Shown piece by piece: positions 51,962-54,907 of a stretch of 54,907 nucleotides of DNA. The translations under genes and the position numbers were made by a program. This DNA is from Betaproteobacteria bacterium (GTDB lineage Bacteria > Pseudomonadota > Gammaproteobacteria > Burkholderiales > Rhodocyclaceae). Numbering within the stretch: position 1 is the stretch's first letter; the number at the start of each line of letters is the position of its first letter. The notes under the pieces are model-generated. The model saw only the letters and a list, made by a program, of their open reading frames with translations, was not told the DNA's origin and ran no database searches. The stretch lies in NCBI GenBank assembly GCA_016868295.1, contig VGHJ01000015.1:1-54907 (forward strand), given 5' to 3'.

Positions 51962-52690
51962 TTGCGCGTCGCCCTCTTCGTCACCTGCCTCGCCGACCTC
52001 ATGCGGCCGGGCGTCGCCTTCGCCGCGCTGCGCCTGCTCGAGCACGGCGGCTGCACGGTGGAAGTGCCGCAGACGCAGACCTGCTGCGGCCAGCCGGCGT
52101 ACAACTCCGGCGACCGCGCCACGGCCATCGCGCTCGCGCGCAAGGTGCTCGACGAGTTCGATGGCTTCGACTATGTCGTCGCCCCCTCCGGCTCCTGCGG
52201 CGGCATGGTCCGCGCCCATTACCCCGAACTGTTCCGCGACGATCCGGCTCTGCTTGCGCGCATCGAGGCCCTTGCCGCGCGCACGTACGAGCTGACCGAT
52301 TTCCTGGTCAACGTGCTCAGGCTCGACAGCGTGCCCGGGAATTTCTCCGGCACGGTGACCTACCACGACTCCTGCTCCGGCCTGCGCGAGTTGAACGTCA
52401 AGGCGCAGCCGCGCACCCTGCTGGGGAAGCTGCCCGGCGTGAAACTGGCGGAAATGAACGAGGCCGAGACCTGCTGCGGCTTCGGCGGCACCTTCTCGCT
52501 GAAGTTCGGCGAGGTGTCGACGCAGCTCGCCGACAACAAGTGCGGCAACGCCTGCGCCACCGGGGCGGATGCCATCGTCGGCGGCGACCTCGGCTGCCTG
52601 CTCAACATCGAAGGCCGCCTGCGCCGCCGCGGCGACCTGAAGACGCAGGTGCTGCACATCGCCGAAGTGCTGGCCGGCAGAAGCGACTGA
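51962..52690 (+). CDS. lutA: L-lactate utilisation protein LutA (CCG-domain Fe-S protein)
   Basis: A 242-residue heterodisulfide-reductase-type protein with two cysteine-rich CCG motifs, TCCGQPAYNSGD and TCCGFGGTFSLK. LutA, LutB and LutC together oxidise L-lactate to pyruvate. I chose TTG at 51962, which has GGAG seven bases upstream and gives (M)RVALFVTCL, matching known LutA starts; the in-frame GTG at 51947 is an alternative. It overlaps lutB by one base (TGATG). Confidence 0.92.
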   Translation: MRVALFVTCLADLMRPGVAFAALRLLEHGGCTVEVPQTQTCCGQPAYNSGDRATAIALARKVLDEFDGFDYVVAPSGSCGGMVRAHYPELFRDDPALLARIEALAARTYELTDFLVNVLRLDSVPGNFSGTVTYHDSCSGLRELNVKAQPRTLLGKLPGVKLAEMNEAETCCGFGGTFSLKFGEVSTQLADNKCGNACATGADAIVGGDLGCLLNIEGRLRRRGDLKTQVLHIAEVLAGRSD

Positions 52691-54096
52691 TGGACGTCCG
52701 TTCCAACGAATTCAAGGCCCGCGCCGCCGCCAACCTCGGCGACGCCAAGCTGCAGAAGGGCCTCGGCCTGATCAAGGTGAAGGCGGTGGTGAACCGCGCC
52801 AGCGCGGTGGCCGAGTTCGGTGATTTCGAGACGCTGCGCGAGGCCGGCAAGCAGATCCGCAACCGGGCGCTGGCCGACCTCGACCTCTACCTGGAGCGCT
52901 TCGAGCGCGAGGCGACGGCGCGCGGCGCCGTGGTGCACTGGGCGGAGAATGCCGCGGAAGCCTGTCGCATCGTCGTCGACATCGCCAGGCAGAACGGCGC
53001 GAAGACCGTCGCCAAATCGAAGTCGATGGTGAGCGAGGAGGTCGGCCTCAACGACGCCCTCATCGAAGCGGGCATCGAGCCGATCGAGACCGACCTCGGC
53101 GAATACATCCTGCAGATCAACGACGCCGAGCCGCCCTCGCACATCGTCATGCCGGTGATCCACAAGACCGCCGAGGACGTCGCCGACCTCTTCCACGAGA
53201 AGCACGGCACGCCGCGCAAGACCGACCCGGCGGCGCTGACGCGCGAGGCGCGCGAGATCCTGCGGCCGAAGTTTTTGTCCGCCGACATGGGCGTCTCCGG
53301 CGCCAACTTCCTCATCGCCGAGACCGGCTCGACCCTGATCGTCACCAACGAGGGCAACGGCCGCCTGTGCACCACGCTGCCGCGACTGCACGTCGCCATC
53401 ACCGGCATCGAGAAGGTGGTGCCGACGCTGGAGGACGTGTCGACCCTGCTGCGCCTGCTGCCGCGCTCGGCGACGGGGCAGGCCATCACCAACTACGTCT
53501 CGCTGCACACCGGGCCGAAGCACATCGACGAATCCGACGGCCCGCAGCAGTTCCACATCGTGCTGGTGGACAACGGCCGCTCGAAACTATTGGCCGGCGA
53601 GATGCGCGAGATGCTGCGCTGCATCCGCTGCGGCGCCTGCATGAACCACTGCCCGGTGTACCAGGCCGTCGGCGGCCACGCCTGGGGCTGGGTCTACCCC
53701 GGCCCGATGGGCAACATCCTGACGCCGTCCTACGTCGGCCTGGAGCACGCCGTTCAGCTGCCCAACGCGGCGACGCTGTGCAACCAGTGCGGCGTCGTCT
53801 GTCCGGTGAAGATCCCGCTGCCCGATCTCATGAGGAAACTCCGCGAGGAGCAGATGGCACGCGGCCTCAAGCCCTGGCCGGAGCGCCTCGGCCTCGCCCT
53901 GTGGGGCTGGGCGGCGCAGCGGCCGGCGCTCTACGCCCTGGGCACGCGCATCGCCGCGCGCGTCATGAAATGGCTGGGCGGCGGCGAGAAGCTGATCCAC
54001 CGTTTGCCGCTCGCCGCCGGCTGGACCGACGGCCGCGACTTCCCGGCGCCCGCCGGCAAGACCTTCCGCGAGCTGTACCGGGAGAAGCGCAAATGA
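52690..54096 (+). CDS. lutB: L-lactate utilisation Fe-S protein LutB
   Basis: A 468-residue iron-sulfur protein. The N-terminal LUD domain (about 60-290, with KSKSMVSEEVGLNDAL and the GANFLIAETGS segment) precedes two 4Fe-4S clusters, CIRCGACMNHCPVY and CNQCGVVCPVKIPL, and a C-terminal hydrophobic stretch near residue 405-430. It is the electron-transfer partner of LutA and LutC in lactate oxidation. Coupled to both neighbours by overlaps. The length is usual for the family. Confidence 0.95.
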   Translation: MDVRSNEFKARAAANLGDAKLQKGLGLIKVKAVVNRASAVAEFGDFETLREAGKQIRNRALADLDLYLERFEREATARGAVVHWAENAAEACRIVVDIARQNGAKTVAKSKSMVSEEVGLNDALIEAGIEPIETDLGEYILQINDAEPPSHIVMPVIHKTAEDVADLFHEKHGTPRKTDPAALTREAREILRPKFLSADMGVSGANFLIAETGSTLIVTNEGNGRLCTTLPRLHVAITGIEKVVPTLEDVSTLLRLLPRSATGQAITNYVSLHTGPKHIDESDGPQQFHIVLVDNGRSKLLAGEMREMLRCIRCGACMNHCPVYQAVGGHAWGWVYPGPMGNILTPSYVGLEHAVQLPNAATLCNQCGVVCPVKIPLPDLMRKLREEQMARGLKPWPERLGLALWGWAAQRPALYALGTRIAARVMKWLGGGEKLIHRLPLAAGWTDGRDFPAPAGKTFRELYREKRK

Positions 54097-54734
54097 GCAG
54101 CCGCGAAGCCATTCTCGGCAGAGTCCGTACAGCGCTCGGGAGAAAAGTCAGTCCCGTCGACACGGCGCACATTGACGCCCACATCGCCGCCCACCCGGTC
54201 GGCCTGCAGCCGCCGCGCGACTGGGAACCGGAGCTGCGCTTCCGCGCCCGCGCCGAGGCGCTCGCCAGCACGGTGGAGAAAGTGTCGAGCCTGCATGCGG
54301 TGCCCGGCGCCGTGGCGCGCTACCTGGTCGTGAACAAGCTGCCCACCGGCGGCGTCTGCTGGCCCAGTTTGCGCTGCCTCGACTGGATCGGCGCCGGCCT
54401 CGGCATGGAAGACCGCCCGGCGCGCGGCGACGATCTCGTCGGCGTCACTGGCTGCTTCTGCGCCGTCGCCGAGACCGGCACGCTGATGCTCCTCTCCGGC
54501 GCCGACACGCCGGCCGCGGCGAGCCTGCTGCCCGAGACCCACATCTCCATCGTCGACACGGCGCGCATCGTGCCCTTCATGGAAGACGCCTGGGCGCTCG
54601 CGCGCGCCGAGCGCGGCCGGCCGCCGCGTTCAGTGAATTTCATCTCCGGCCCCTCGCGCACCGCCGACATCGAGCAGACCGTGACCATGGGCGCGCACGG
54701 GCCGTATCGGGTGCACATCATCCTCGTCGGCTGA
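54093..54734 (+). CDS. lutC: L-lactate utilisation protein LutC
   Basis: A 213-residue LUD-domain protein. Conserved features are VTGCFCAVAETGTLMLLSG and the C-terminal SGPSRTADIEQTVTMGAHGP, the family signature for the substrate/cofactor pocket. It completes the lutABC operon, overlapping lutB by four bases (ATGA). Copy 9 of the 24-bp motif is inside its N-terminal coding region, encoding RKVSPVDTA. No terminator is seen after the stop; copy 10 of the motif begins seven bases later. Confidence 0.94.
   Translation: MSSREAILGRVRTALGRKVSPVDTAHIDAHIAAHPVGLQPPRDWEPELRFRARAEALASTVEKVSSLHAVPGAVARYLVVNKLPTGGVCWPSLRCLDWIGAGLGMEDRPARGDDLVGVTGCFCAVAETGTLMLLSGADTPAAASLLPETHISIVDTARIVPFMEDAWALARAERGRPPRSVNFISGPSRTADIEQTVTMGAHGPYRVHIILVG
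54143..54166 (+). repeat. 24-bp bipartite motif, copy 9 (inside lutC)
   Basis: AAAAGTCAGTC (54143-54153), eight bases CCGTCGAC, then ACGGC (54162-54166). It is in sense orientation in lutC and uses AAA GTC AGT codons. Confidence 0.8.
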
Positions 54735-54740
54735 CTTGCC

Positions 54741-54764
54741 GCCGTCCCGCAGCGACAGACTTTT
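54741..54764 (-). repeat. 24-bp bipartite motif, copy 10 (downstream of lutC)
   Basis: GCCGT (54741-54745), eight bases CCCGCAGC, then GACAGACTTTT (54754-54764), one mismatch in the core. It is intergenic. Confidence 0.65.
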
Positions 54765-54907
54765 CCCGACCCAAACCGGTAGTACAAGTCAGCGCTGCGT
54801 CTATGGCAGGTTTCTGCAATGAAGCTGTAGATCAGGCCCCATCCAGCCAGCGGGCCAGGGCGGCCATCAGTGCATCGGCATTAACTTTCATGGTCGATAG
54901 ACCACCC
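54765..54907. other. Right-edge stretch without a recognised gene
   Basis: A 19-codon minus-strand frame (54832-54891, MKVNADALMAALARWLDGA) looks protein-like but has no support. A weak echo of the 24-bp motif (AGTCAGCG...ATGGC) is at about 54788-54807. Nothing else is recognisable before the window ends. Confidence 0.3.

Noticed and set aside
54788-54807. AAGTCAGCG...ATGGC as another motif copy
   Set aside because: Spacing fits, but the core and ACGGC half both have mismatches, so it is noted only as a weak echo.
54832-54891. Small minus-strand frame MKVNADALMAALARWLDGA
   Set aside because: Nineteen codons with no ribosome site, cut close to the window edge; it could be a gene remnant but nothing supports it.

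Overview
This window is a dense, GC-rich stretch of a betaproteobacterial chromosome. It carries a form II RuBisCO Calvin cluster beside core housekeeping genes. Gene content and order (dusB-fis, amgK-murU next to lptD-surA-pdxA-rsmA, an E3 with its own lipoyl domain, a proteasome-like 'BPH' peptidase) suggest a facultative autotroph of the Rhodocyclales/Nitrosomonadales type (Sulfuritalea-, Dechloromonas- or Thiobacillus-like). The genus is inference. I saw no rRNA, tRNA, CRISPR array, prophage or intact insertion sequence, and no gene-free gap longer than about 230 bases.

Layout: 1-3115 (minus) is dusB-fis-purH-purD. 3228-7378 (minus) holds ubiH, pepP, murU and amgK. Divergent from it, 7485-13393 (plus) is the envelope and housekeeping run lptD-surA-pdxA-rsmA. 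13395-15596 (minus) is a DUF4124/glutaredoxin protein, xthA, a Crp/Fnr regulator and a small membrane protein. 15618-19830 (minus) holds prlC, purC, cbbY and psiE. 19890-27760 (minus) is the Calvin/glycolysis operon prkB-tkt-gap-pgk-pyk-fba, which continues into psiE-cbbY. 27926-32488 (minus) is cbbM-cbbQ-cbbO, with cbbR divergent at 32611-33594. 33530-37165 carries an inositol monophosphatase, a thioredoxin-like protein, rsmE and a two-domain polyphosphate:AMP phosphotransferase. 37333-41068 (plus) is argA, a PAS-GGDEF protein and yggX. 41148-48344 (minus) is aceE-aceF-BPH-lpd-rpiA. 48573-51895 (plus) is a sensor kinase/response regulator pair, followed by lutABC at 51962-54734.

How the genes work together: CbbM fixes CO2. 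CbbQ and CbbO form its activase. PrkB, Tkt, Gap, Pgk and Fba regenerate the acceptor, and CbbY removes an inhibitory misfire product. CbbR probably controls both promoters, because the same spaced operator and -35/-10 geometry lies upstream of cbbM and of prkB. Pyk, pyruvate dehydrogenase and LutABC link triose phosphate and lactate to acetyl-CoA, and the kinase/regulator pair probably controls lut.

The most unusual signals are repeats. A 24-bp bipartite motif (GCCGT-N8-GACTGACTTTT and its complement) occurs ten times at constant spacing, on both strands, inside genes and between them. An inverted element built of 7-bp units fills three intra-operon junctions right up to the start codon. A related element built of CACCAAGG units lies between gap and pgk. 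A REP-like palindrome is inserted in frame in the linker of lpd. The proteasome-like peptidase is coupled by ATGA overlaps between aceF and lpd.
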